Origin: Bacteroidota bacterium
GTDB taxonomy: Bacteria; Bacteroidota; Bacteroidia; Chitinophagales; BACL12
Assembly (NCBI GenBank): GCA_029571985.1
Contig: JAKQVC010000048.1
Location: forward strand, 1 to 64,000
Length of the DNA stretch: 64,000 nucleotides
Direction: 5' to 3'
Shown here: one piece after another, positions 16,065 through 25,700 of the stretch
Numbering within the stretch: the first letter of the stretch is position 1
How the letters are laid out: every line of letters starts with the position of its first letter
Notes under the pieces: generated by a model
What the model was told of the DNA's origin: nothing
The model's input: only the letters and a program-made list of their open reading frames with translations
Databases searched by the model: none
Position numbers and translations under genes: made by a program

Positions 16065-18392
16065 TTACTGCTTAATAAATTGCGTCAACGTTACCTGAGC
16101 GCCATTGAGCGTTTTCAGCCAATACATGCCGGCAGGTAAATCATGCAGATCTATTGTACAATTTCCTTCGAAATTAAAGTCCGCTTTCACTGTTTGACCC
16201 AACGTATTTATAATGGAGGCAGCAGTAATTCCTGTGTTATGTGTTTCTACCTGAATGGATGAACTAGTTGGATTTGGAAACAGTGAAATAACTGTTTCCT
16301 CTGCTATCACTTCACCCTCTCTACAAGGTACAGTTACAGGAATTACATTTGACATTTTATAACATCCGGTAGCTGTTTTAGTGACAAGGCATTTGTAATT
16401 GCCGGCAACGGTTGCGGTATAATTCAGACCAGTTGCGCCGATCAGCATGGTGCCACCTCTGTACCATTGATAGGTGCTACCACCAACCGGATTTACCGAT
16501 AAAACAACACTTCCGCCTGCACAAAAAGTGACCGGTCCGCCTGCATTAATGGAGGCTTTCGGATTTTTATTTACGGTAACGGTAATAGGGGCAGATTCTG
16601 TTGTATCACAATCGCTATAACTTAAGCAGGTATACACACCTGTGGTGAGTGCGGTATATTCCGGTGTGACGGCACCAACGAGCATAACACCGTTTCTTTT
16701 CCATTGAAGTCCTGTGCCTGTATGTGTGGCAATCAGTACAACACTTCCACCCTGACAAAATACTGTTCCACCAACAGGTGAAATGGAAATCGTGTTTTCC
16801 AGATCTTCATCAATTAAGCCATTGCAATCATCATCTAATGTATTACATACTTCAGTCGCACCCGGATATATATCCGCGTTAGCATCATTGCAATCGGTAT
16901 TGTCTGTTGTGTAGCCCTCCGGCTGAGAGCAAGCCATTATGGTTGTTGCATCATCACCGAAATCATCCGCGTCAGCATCGGCGTAATAGGTATTCTGAAC
17001 ATCTTCATCAATCAGGCCATCACAATCATCATCAACTGTATTACATACTTCTGTCAATGGATTACATGGTGGTTCCATTTTTACCAGCCAATAATCAAAA
17101 TCACCATTATTCGCACCTGTTTTATCGCCGGAAATACCGCTATTTGATTTTCCTCCCATGGCATAGCCGCCATCTGTGCAGATACCTGCCGCATATCCAA
17201 AATCATAATTAGATGCGAGGAGTGTTTCCTGATTTATCAGTGTGCCGGAAAGGTCAATTTCTACCATCCAATAATTTGCTGTTGCGTCACCGGTTTCGGT
17301 TTTATCTCCACCGATACCTGAATAAGAATATCCTGCCAATAAATACGCATTTTCAGTTGCATTTGGTACGATGCTGAATAAATAATCATCAGAAGTACCA
17401 CCAATGGTATTTTGCCAGACTATTGAGCCGGCGCTATTTAATTTCAGTACCCAATAATCATAAATACCAATTAAGGCTTCTGTTTTGTCGCCGGTAATAC
17501 CAGAACCACTATAACCGCCAATCAATACACCACCATCAATTGCTGGGGCTATTGATCGCATTAAATCGACGCCATTACCACCAATTGCATTTTGCCATTG
17601 TAGTGTGCCGGTTGAACTTAGGTTAAGCACCCAATAATCATAATTACCGTTAGAAGGTTCGGTCTTTTCGCCGTTTGCGCCGGAAAGAGAGTATCCGGCA
17701 ACGGTGAAACTTCCATCGCCATTTTCAACCGCGCCGAGTGGCACATCAATATTATTTCCACCGATCGTATTTTGCCATTGAATGGTGCCTGAGCTGTTTA
17801 CTTTTACCATCCAATAATCTGCAGAGCCCCCTGTTGAATTTTCAGTTTTATCGCCAGAGATTCCGGAATTTGAATGTCCGGATATGAGATAACCACCGTC
17901 GCTGCATGCTGTGAGTCCGGTTAAATCATCAATATTATTACCACCAATAGCGTTTTGCCATTGAATAATGCCACTGCCATCCGTTTTAATTATCCAGTAA
18001 TCTGAAACACCGATGAGTCCCTCAGATTTATTTCCGGTTGCCCCGGAGAAACTGGTGCCGCCGAGCAGATACCCGCCATCGGCAGTTTGCAAAATCGCAA
18101 ACAGATTATCATTTCCGGAGCCACCATAAGCCTGTTGCCATTCAACTGTTCCATCCACATCATATTTAATAACCCAATAATCGTTAGCGCCGTAAGAGGC
18201 CATAGATTTATTACCGGAAATACCGGAAGCAGAGGTGCCGCCAATGATAACACCGCCATCAGCTGTACCAACAACGGAGCGGATTTCATCGGCTGAAGAA
18301 CCACCGTAGGTCGACTGCCAGGCAACGGGCAATTGTGCAAAAAGGAAATTTGTGGCGCAAATGGCCAGACATGAAGTGAGGAGTGTTTTCAC
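16065..18392 (-). CDS. Exported seven-bladed propeller protein (D-Y-W type), long linker, T9SS cargo
   Basis: The 775-residue product has a signal peptide (MKTLLTSCLAICATNFLFAQ) and seven D-Y-W blades. Unlike most siblings it has a double linker: EVCNTVDDDCDGLIDE, then YYADADADDFGD with a CSQPEGYTTDNTDCND segment, then EVCNTLDDDCNGLIDE (about 446-522). That long form is otherwise seen only in the two FG-GAP-headed genes, which points to exchange of parts between siblings. Two Ig-like domains and a type A sorting domain (ISLFPNPTSSSIQV...FIKQ) follow. Acidic linkers of this kind probably bind calcium or another metal. A TTG-N18-TATCTTAG promoter lies upstream and a hairpin terminator downstream. 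Confidence 0.85.
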   Translation of the reverse strand: MKTLLTSCLAICATNFLFAQLPVAWQSTYGGSSADEIRSVVGTADGGVIIGGTSASGISGNKSMASYGANDYWVIKYDVDGTVEWQQAYGGSGNDNLFAILQTADGGYLLGGTSFSGATGNKSEGLIGVSDYWIIKTDGSGIIQWQNAIGGNNIDDLTGLTACSDGGYLISGHSNSGISGDKTENSTGGSADYWMVKVNSSGTIQWQNTIGGNNIDVPLGAVENGDGSFTVAGYSLSGANGEKTEPSNGNYDYWVLNLSSTGTLQWQNAIGGNGVDLMRSIAPAIDGGVLIGGYSGSGITGDKTEALIGIYDYWVLKLNSAGSIVWQNTIGGTSDDYLFSIVPNATENAYLLAGYSYSGIGGDKTETGDATANYWMVEIDLSGTLINQETLLASNYDFGYAAGICTDGGYAMGGKSNSGISGDKTGANNGDFDYWLVKMEPPCNPLTEVCNTVDDDCDGLIDEDVQNTYYADADADDFGDDATTIMACSQPEGYTTDNTDCNDANADIYPGATEVCNTLDDDCNGLIDEDLENTISISPVGGTVFCQGGSVVLIATHTGTGLQWKRNGVMLVGAVTPEYTALTTGVYTCLSYSDCDTTESAPITVTVNKNPKASINAGGPVTFCAGGSVVLSVNPVGGSTYQWYRGGTMLIGATGLNYTATVAGNYKCLVTKTATGCYKMSNVIPVTVPCREGEVIAEETVISLFPNPTSSSIQVETHNTGITAASIINTLGQTVKADFNFEGNCTIDLHDLPAGMYWLKTLNGAQVTLTQFIKQ

Positions 18393-18411
18393 AGGTATAG
18401 ATTTTATTATA

Positions 18412-18440
18412 CTAAGATAATGGATTTACCAGAAATGCAA
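18412..18440 (-). promoter_or_regulatory. Promoter, TTG-N18-TATCTTAG (minus strand)
   Basis: Read on the minus strand, TTG at 18440-18438 and TATCTTAG at 18419-18412 are 18 nt apart. The ATG at 18392 is 19 nt beyond the box. Confidence 0.55.
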
Positions 18441-18521
18441 GAAAACATGAACTAGGACATTGTCCTAATTTAAATATGCATCTCAATAAACGCCTGTTCC
18501 AAACTCGGTTTTCCGCACCGG

Positions 18522-20699
18522 TTACTCCTTCACAAAATACCCGGAATAACTGGTATCACCGGAAATCACTCGGATAAAATACATGCCTGAAGCATTATCG
18601 GCAACGGAAATCGACTCGCCCTGCCAATTTTGGATTGATTGGACAAGTGCTCCTGATTGGGTATATATATACACCATTCCGCTTGAACAGGATTCCTGCG
18701 ACAGGTTTATGCTGTTTGAAGCAGGATTTGGAAAAATTTGAAGTGATTGATTGCCAGATATTTCCTCCCCTTCTTTGCAGGTAATGGCTACTAAAATCGG
18801 ATTTGAATTTTTAAAACATCCGGTAGCTGTTTTTGTTACGCGACATTTATAATTTCCGGCTGTCGTCACCACATAGGATGTGGAGGTCGCTCCTGCAATT
18901 GCTGAACCGCCTTTATACCATTGATAGGTGCACCCACCAGATGGTGCCTCAGAAAGTGTAACACTTCCACCGGCACAAAAAGTAGTTGGTCCGCCGGCTG
19001 TAATAACTGCTTTTGGATTTTTATTAACGGTCACATTTACTTCAGCAGATGTAGCTGTAGCGCATGCGCTGGAAGTTGAACAAGAATATAGTCCTGTCTG
19101 ATTTGCAGTATAGGAATCAGATGTAGCCCCGACAATATTTACACCATTCTTTTTCCATTGCACGGATGTCCCGGAGTAAGTGGCTGTTAACACCACGCTG
19201 GTACCTTGACAAATTGATGTAGGCCCTGCAGCGCTGATGGTGATAGTCTCAACAATGCCTTCATCAATTGTGCCATCGCAATCATCGTCGTAGCCATTGC
19301 ATAATTCTGTTGCAGGAATAAATTCTGGTGTAAGTTCCATCACCCAATAATCGGGATAGGAAGTACCACCGGCAACATTATTTTCCGTTTTATCGCCGGA
19401 GGCCTGAGAATAAGAATATCCCCCGGCTAGTATTGTTGTTGGCGACAACTCATAAATATCTCTGCCAACATCCTGACTTGAGCCACCAAAGGCCTCCTGC
19501 CAACATACGCCGCCCGATTGATTGAGTTTGATAATCCAATAATCAGATGCACTGCCACCTACAAGGGCTTCATCTTTATCGACACCGGCGGGTGAATTCG
19601 ACTCTCCTATGATTAGTACGCCGTTATCACTAGTGGCACAAATGCCGTATAAAAAATCACTAATGGTTCCGCCGAGTGTATTTTGCCAAATGATGTTTCC
19701 AGCAGTATCAATTTTGTATACCCAATAATCAAATCCCCAGGAAGAGGTTGTTTTATCACCAGAAATTCCGGAATTTGAATATGCGCCGATAACAAAATTG
19801 CCATCAACTGTTTCGGCCATTCCACCAATATAATCCCACAAAGTGCCGCCGATAGTTTCTTCCCATTCAATATTACCGAGAGCATCCAATTTAATCAGCC
19901 AATTATCGAAGTCGCCAATAAGTGGTTCGGATTTATCGTAAGTAGCACCGGAGTATGATTCAGATGCTACGAGATAACCGCCATCAGAAGTTAGAATCAT
20001 ATCAGAAAAATAATCGTTGGCATCACCGCCCAAATCCTGCTGCCATTCGATTGTGCCTGTAGAGCTGAGCTTAAGAATCCAAACATCATTTGTTGTACCA
20101 ACTGTGCCATGCAAGGCAACTGTTTTATCAAAGCCAATACCTGATGCAGAATTTCCTGCTACAATGTAACCGCCATCAGGTGTTTGATGTATCACTTCCG
20201 CATAATCGGAATGGTATCCTCCGTATGCTTTTTGCCATTCGATAGTTCCTGTGCTATTCAGCTTGACAACCCACATATCATTATTAAGCGACCCACCTCT
20301 GAGGCCATCTGTTTTATCTCCTGATGCCGGAGAAAACGAGTGACCTGCAAGAATGTACCCCCCATCAGCGGTTTCCTGCCCATCCAAACAATAATCATCC
20401 TTGCTACCGCCAATAGTATTCTGCCAAACAATATTTCCAGCTGCATCCAATTTCATCACCCAGTAATCCATAAAGCCAACACCGATGGCAGCTTCCGTTT
20501 TATCGCCACTTATGCCTGACTTTGAAAACCCGGTGCAAAAAACGCCGCCATCCGCCACGGGCGAAACTCTCCATAATTTATCGTCCCCGGTACCGCCGAT
20601 CGTATTTTGCCAGTTGATCGTTTGTGCTGATGCGCTGAATACAGAGGCCAGAATTCCAAAGGCAAGCAAGATTTTTTTTCCTGAAATGAATGAAATCAT
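18522..20699 (-). CDS. Exported seven-bladed propeller protein (D-Y-W type), T9SS cargo
   Basis: The 725-residue product carries a signal peptide, seven D-Y-W blades, the linker ELCNGYDDDCDGTIDEG, two Ig-like domains and a type A sorting domain (LQIFPNPASNSINLSQ...YFVKE). The second Ig-like domain and the following CKEGEE are identical in protein to those of the upstream gene (20720-22891), and the DNA there differs at only about six positions over some 265 nt, while heads and sorting domains differ strongly. It begins 20 nt after the stop of that gene, so the pair is likely one operon. Confidence 0.85.
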   Translation of the reverse strand: MISFISGKKILLAFGILASVFSASAQTINWQNTIGGTGDDKLWRVSPVADGGVFCTGFSKSGISGDKTEAAIGVGFMDYWVMKLDAAGNIVWQNTIGGSKDDYCLDGQETADGGYILAGHSFSPASGDKTDGLRGGSLNNDMWVVKLNSTGTIEWQKAYGGYHSDYAEVIHQTPDGGYIVAGNSASGIGFDKTVALHGTVGTTNDVWILKLSSTGTIEWQQDLGGDANDYFSDMILTSDGGYLVASESYSGATYDKSEPLIGDFDNWLIKLDALGNIEWEETIGGTLWDYIGGMAETVDGNFVIGAYSNSGISGDKTTSSWGFDYWVYKIDTAGNIIWQNTLGGTISDFLYGICATSDNGVLIIGESNSPAGVDKDEALVGGSASDYWIIKLNQSGGVCWQEAFGGSSQDVGRDIYELSPTTILAGGYSYSQASGDKTENNVAGGTSYPDYWVMELTPEFIPATELCNGYDDDCDGTIDEGIVETITISAAGPTSICQGTSVVLTATYSGTSVQWKKNGVNIVGATSDSYTANQTGLYSCSTSSACATATSAEVNVTVNKNPKAVITAGGPTTFCAGGSVTLSEAPSGGCTYQWYKGGSAIAGATSTSYVVTTAGNYKCRVTKTATGCFKNSNPILVAITCKEGEEISGNQSLQIFPNPASNSINLSQESCSSGMVYIYTQSGALVQSIQNWQGESISVADNASGMYFIRVISGDTSYSGYFVKE

Positions 20700-20719
20700 A
20701 TCGAGTTTATTTATGGGAA

Positions 20720-22891
20720 TTATTGCTTAATAAATGTTTTTGCTTCTGATTGTTGCATGCCGACTAATCTTACAAAATAAACGCCTGCAGGAAGTGCTTC
20801 AATCGGAATCGTGAAAGAAGCAGCTGTTATTGACTGCTGATAAATTACATTACCTAAAGCATCTAAAATCTCAACCATATAACCAAAAGATAACTCCTCT
20901 TTAATTGTCACTTGCAGAACGTTTGTGGCAGGATTAGGATACATGGTAAACTCTGCATTAGAATTTTGCAGAAGATCCTCCCCTTCTTTGCAGGTAATGG
21001 CTACTAAAATTGGATTTGAATTTTTAAAACATCCGGTAGCTGTTTTTGTTACGCGACATTTATAATTTCCGGCTGTCGTCACCACATAGGATGTAGAGGT
21101 CGCGCCTGCAATTGCTGAACCGCCTTTATACCATTGATAGGTACACCCACCAGATGGCGCCTCAGAAAGTGTAACACTTCCACCGGCGCAAAAAGTAGTT
21201 GGTCCGCCGGCTGTAATAACTGCTTTTGGATTTTTATTTACTGTTACCGCAATTGTTGAGGAAGTTGCTGTATCGCAATCGGATGTTGTGGTGCAGGTAT
21301 AATTTCCTGTTTGTGTAGCACTATATGTTAAGCTGGTTGCACCGATGATATTTACATCATTTCTTTTCCATTGCAATGATGTTCCGGTATGTGATGCGGT
21401 TAATACAACAGGCGTTCCCTGGCAAACAGTTGTTGCGCCTCCTGCTGATATTGTAATGGATTCAACTACGCCATCATCTATGATACCGTTACAATTATCA
21501 TCAATCGCATTGCATGTTTCGATAGTTGGCACACAATCCGGATCCAATTTAACCAACCAGGCATCATCATTTCCCTGAAGTAGTGTTGTTTTATTACCTG
21601 TAGCACCTGACCATGAAGCTCCACCCAGCATACAACCGCCATCCGGAGTAATTACGACGCAGAATAAGACCTCGCTTGCCTCTCCTCCAAGTGTGCGTTG
21701 CCATAGTATATTTCCGGTTTCATCCAGATGTAAAGCCCAATAATCTGTTATCCCGGCTGCACCAAAGGCAGGTTCGGTTTTATCACCATTAATGCCGGTG
21801 GATGAATTTCCGGCAATCACGAATGTGCCATCACTTTTTTCTGCTCCGGCGTAGGCAACATCGCCTCTATTACCGCCTATGGTGTTTTGCCATTCTATCA
21901 ATCCGGAATTATTCAATTTCATAACCCACATATCTGGCATTCCAATGATATCACCAAATTGCGGCTCTGTTTTATCACCGGAAATTTCTGAGGCCGATGA
22001 ACCGCCAATAAAATAACCCCCATCACCTGTTTCGAAACAATAATACAATGCATCATCACTGCTGCCGCCAATTGTATTTTGCCATTGAATATTTCCAGTT
22101 GATGATAATTTTAGTACCCAAAAATCATTACCTCCATTTGAATTTTCAGTTTTATCGCCGGTAATACCTGAAGTTGAGTTACCACCGATGATGAAACCAC
22201 CATCTGAGGTAATATTGATATCTGCGAAGAGGTCTGAGCCACTACCTCCAATTGCATTCTGCCATGAAATATTACCAACGGCATCCAGTTTTACAATCCA
22301 ATAATCTTTACCCCCGAGCGACGCTTCTGTTTTATTTCCTGAAAATCCTGATTCAGAATCAGCACCAACAATATAGCCGCCATCGGATGTTTGATGCACA
22401 GCATAAAATATCTCATAACCGGTGCCACCCAGTGTTTTTTGCCACTCAATGGTACCTGATGCATTTGTCTTAATAATCCAGCAGTCGTTAGATCCATAAG
22501 TAGATACTGTTTTATTACCGCCAATTCCAGAGCTTGAGTACCCCCCGATGATATAGCCACCATCTGCTGTTTGTTCAACATGTATGGCAACATCTGAACC
22601 CGATCCTCCATATGCTTTTTGCCATTCGATAGTACCGAAGGCATCAATTTTGATTATCCAATAATCCTCGCTTCCATAACTTGCTACTGTTTTTTCGCCT
22701 GAAATATCTGATGAAGAAGTGGCTGAGAGGATATATCCTCCGTCAGTAGTTGGGCTGATATTTGTGACAAAATCATACCAGGTACCACCGTACGATGCTT
22801 GCCAGTCAATAGCAGGTGCTTGTGCTTTTGATTCTATTGCAAAGAACCCCGCACAGACCATTGCAACTGAAAATAATAAACACTTCATCAT
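20720..22891 (-). CDS. Exported seven-bladed propeller protein (D-Y-W type), T9SS cargo
   Basis: The 723-residue product has a signal peptide (MMKCLLFSVAMVCAGFFAIESKAQ), seven D-Y-W blades with the usual SGxxGDKTE loops, the linker ETCNAIDDNCNGIIDDG, two Ig-like domains and a type A sorting domain (FTMYPNPATNVLQV...FIKQ). Blade by blade its head lines up best with the neighbour at 23135-25336 (both have an extended fifth blade and a G-I-N-G-D-K-T/I-E-P loop in blade six), whereas its second Ig-like domain is almost the same as in the gene at 18522-20699. Head and tail therefore have different closest relatives. Confidence 0.85.
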   Translation of the reverse strand: MMKCLLFSVAMVCAGFFAIESKAQAPAIDWQASYGGTWYDFVTNISPTTDGGYILSATSSSDISGEKTVASYGSEDYWIIKIDAFGTIEWQKAYGGSGSDVAIHVEQTADGGYIIGGYSSSGIGGNKTVSTYGSNDCWIIKTNASGTIEWQKTLGGTGYEIFYAVHQTSDGGYIVGADSESGFSGNKTEASLGGKDYWIVKLDAVGNISWQNAIGGSGSDLFADINITSDGGFIIGGNSTSGITGDKTENSNGGNDFWVLKLSSTGNIQWQNTIGGSSDDALYYCFETGDGGYFIGGSSASEISGDKTEPQFGDIIGMPDMWVMKLNNSGLIEWQNTIGGNRGDVAYAGAEKSDGTFVIAGNSSTGINGDKTEPAFGAAGITDYWALHLDETGNILWQRTLGGEASEVLFCVVITPDGGCMLGGASWSGATGNKTTLLQGNDDAWLVKLDPDCVPTIETCNAIDDNCNGIIDDGVVESITISAGGATTVCQGTPVVLTASHTGTSLQWKRNDVNIIGATSLTYSATQTGNYTCTTTSDCDTATSSTIAVTVNKNPKAVITAGGPTTFCAGGSVTLSEAPSGGCTYQWYKGGSAIAGATSTSYVVTTAGNYKCRVTKTATGCFKNSNPILVAITCKEGEDLLQNSNAEFTMYPNPATNVLQVTIKEELSFGYMVEILDALGNVIYQQSITAASFTIPIEALPAGVYFVRLVGMQQSEAKTFIKQ

Positions 22892-23134
22892 ATATACATT
22901 AGTTTAAAGTCAAAATAGCATTAGTAAATCTAAACTACGAAACAGCCTTCCTCCGGCCAAAGGCGTAGGTGTTAAATATGATAACTGCAAGACTTTATGT
23001 ATAACTGCAGGAAAAACTTGCAATTCGTGGGAATAAACGGGCATTATGCCTTAACTCCGGTCAGCACCCAAAGTGTAGTCAGGCACTCCACATGATGGTT
23101 ACCAAACAGCCGACTTGCGTTTAACGAAGAATGT

Positions 23135-25336
23135 TTAGTCCTTTACCAGCATGGTATGTCGGATATCTGCTATTCCAACAAGTTCAAGTAAATAGACACC
23201 GGCAGGTAAATCACGAACATCTATTTGTCCGCCATTCCAATCTGGAAATGTGAGCACTAGTTCACCAGATGCATTATATAGTTTCACTTCATTAAAGGTG
23301 GATGCATCCTCAACGCTTATTGAAAAAAAGTCAGTTGTCGGATTTGGATAGATGCGTAGCTCTGTTTCGGTATTTACATCTTCACCTGCCCTGCAAGGAA
23401 CAGACACTGCTATTGTATTTGATGTTTTAAAACATCCGGTAGCGGTTTTAGTGACGCGACATTTATAATTACCGGGTGTAGTTGCCACATAGGTTGTGGT
23501 AGTTGCACCGGCGATGGCACTTGCACCTTTTTACCATTGATAAGTGCATCCACCGGACGGTAATTCTGTAAGTGTAACACTGCCTCCTACGCAAAAAGTG
23601 GTTGGTCCGCCGGCGGTGATCATTGCTTTTGGGTTTTTATATTTTACAACATAAATTGGTGCAGAAACAGTACTATCACAATTGCTGATTGACATACAAG
23701 TGTATTCGCCTCCTGATGTGGCCGTATAATCGGTAGATGTTGCGCCGGCTATATCCACTCCATCTTTTCTCCATTGCACGTACACACCGGTGTGCGTAGC
23801 CATCAGGACAACTGAACCAGATGGACAAATTGAAGTATCACCACCAACAGCCGCTATCGAAATCGAGTGATTGATACTATCATCAATCAATCCATTACAA
23901 TCATCATCTAATTCATTACACAGTTCATCCTCAGGTAAACAAATTCCATTCAATTTTATTAACCATCCATCCGAACTACCAAATGATGCAAGCGTTTTAT
24001 TGCCAGAAATGCCGCTTGATGATTGACCGGTTATCAGGCAGCTACCATCATGCGTCAAAAGAAGGGCATTTCCTCTATCATATTGAGTACCTCCAATTAC
24101 ACTTTGCCAAATGATATTTCCGCCAGGTTCTAATCCAACAACCCAAATATCCGGAATATCAGGGCCTCCAAAACGCGGTTCTATTTTATCACCATTTATA
24201 TTTGAGGTTGAATATCCACCGATTGCAAAATTACCATCAACGAGTTCAATTGCATTGTAACATTGTTCATCTTTATTTGCACCGATAGTATTTTCCCAAA
24301 AGATATCCCCATTATTTTTCAGCTTAACGACCCAATAATCATAATAGTCAGAATCACCGCCAAAAAGAGGTTCAGATTTATCTCCAGACGCCGATGAATT
24401 TGATGAGCCACCTATCAAGTAGCCTCCATCAGATGTTGTTGTGCAGAAATATAGCTCATCATCTAAATTTCCGCCAATTGTGTTTTGCCATTCGATAACA
24501 CCTAAAGAATCTACTTTTACCACCCAATAATCAAAATCGCCAACCACTGGTTCATTTTTATCTCCAGAAATCCCTGAACCTGATGAGCCGCCAACTATAT
24601 ATCCACCATCATCTGTTAATTGCAAATCTGATAAAACATCAATCCCGCTACCACCAATTACTTTTTCTTGAATTTTATTGCCATCTTGATCCAAGGTGAC
24701 TATCCAATAATCAGATGCCCCTTTTGAAGCCGTAGTTTTGTTTCCTGACACACCAGATTCGGTAAATGCGCCGGAAACAAAATGTCCATTTTCCATTTCA
24801 TGTATTGCATACAAATATTCCGTATTAGTGCCTCCAAATGTTGTTTGCCATTCAATATTACCGGAAGCATCGAGTTTCAAAACCCAACAATCTTCCACAC
24901 CATAATTCACCGCAGTTTTATTGCCACCGGGCAGTGAACTTGAGAACCCTCCCACTATAAATCCGCCATCCATAGTTTGTTCGATACATGTTGGATAATC
25001 TAGATTCGATCCTCCAAATACTTTTTGCCATTCGATGCCTCCAACGGCATTAATTTTTATAATCCAATAATCACCACCTCCAAATCCGGCAATTGTTTTA
25101 TTGCCGGAAATAATCGATGAAGAATTACAGGCAACTATATACCCACCATCATCAGTCGCGGCGGTACATGTAGCATAATCGTAGGAAGTGCCCCCGAAGG
25201 CAGCCTGCCATTCAATGCCAGGAAACTGCGCCATGACCAGGCAAGGACTTGCTGAAAAGAGTACAATCATAATAAATGCCAGGCTTAACCATTTATCTGC
25301 TGTAGGGCGGCATAGGCACGAGAATTTCAATTTCAT
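23135..25336 (-). pseudogene. Propeller gene (D-Y-W type) interrupted by an in-frame stop
   Basis: The frame would encode about 733 residues: a signal peptide after a rather long N-terminus, seven D-Y-W blades, linker ELCNELDDDCNGLIDD, two Ig-like domains and a sorting domain (LRIYPNPTTDFFSI...MLVKD). It is cut at 23531-23533, where TAA replaces the tyrosine codon (TAT or TAC) found in the same TYQWYKGASA context of its siblings; reading continues in the same frame on the far side, so this is a single-base change and not a frameshift. The shortened 601-residue product ends inside the second Ig-like domain and lacks the T9SS sorting signal. A clear -7 box (TAATTTTG) remains upstream. Recent inactivation, population variation or a consensus error are all possible. 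Confidence 0.85.
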
Positions 25337-25700
25337 GTAGGTGGGATTTACATCTGGACAAAATTATTGATTCTGCGGTCCCCCATGTGGACATTTGAGT
25401 GAAATGACGTGATTTCAGGGCAAAACAACCATTTGATTTAGGGAATGAGTGGTTGGATCTAGAATATATTTTTTTTCCTCGCAACTTTCAACTTCAAATT
25501 GACACATGTTTTCAGTTGGCACGGAACCTTCTGGGCTGTGAATGAGTGTTAGAATAATCTACTGCACAACGCAATACAACCAACTTTATAGGCTCAATTG
25601 TGAAGGATAACGGTGCCGCAAATCCAATCATGGTATACAGATTAATCATAATTTGGAGTCCAGATACAGCATCATTGTATGATGGTTAAATTTTAAACCC
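25337..25700. other. Intergenic region with promoter
   Basis: No gene is visible. The first 30 bases hold the -7 box of the minus-strand gene that starts at 25336. The remainder is AT-rich and unremarkable; I see no hairpin with a T-run after the upstream gene and none of the tandem-word repeats that fill gaps outside the propeller block. Confidence 0.6.
25359..25366 (-). promoter_or_regulatory. -7 box TAATTTTG (minus strand)
   Basis: This is an exact match to TAnnTTTG, 22 nt before the ATG at 25336. No clear -33 element is seen. Confidence 0.5.

Noticed and set aside
23489-23530. Frameshift between the two parts of the broken propeller gene
   Set aside because: Both parts are in the same frame and the DNA has the same length as its siblings around this point; the only change is TAT/TAC to TAA, so it is a nonsense codon.
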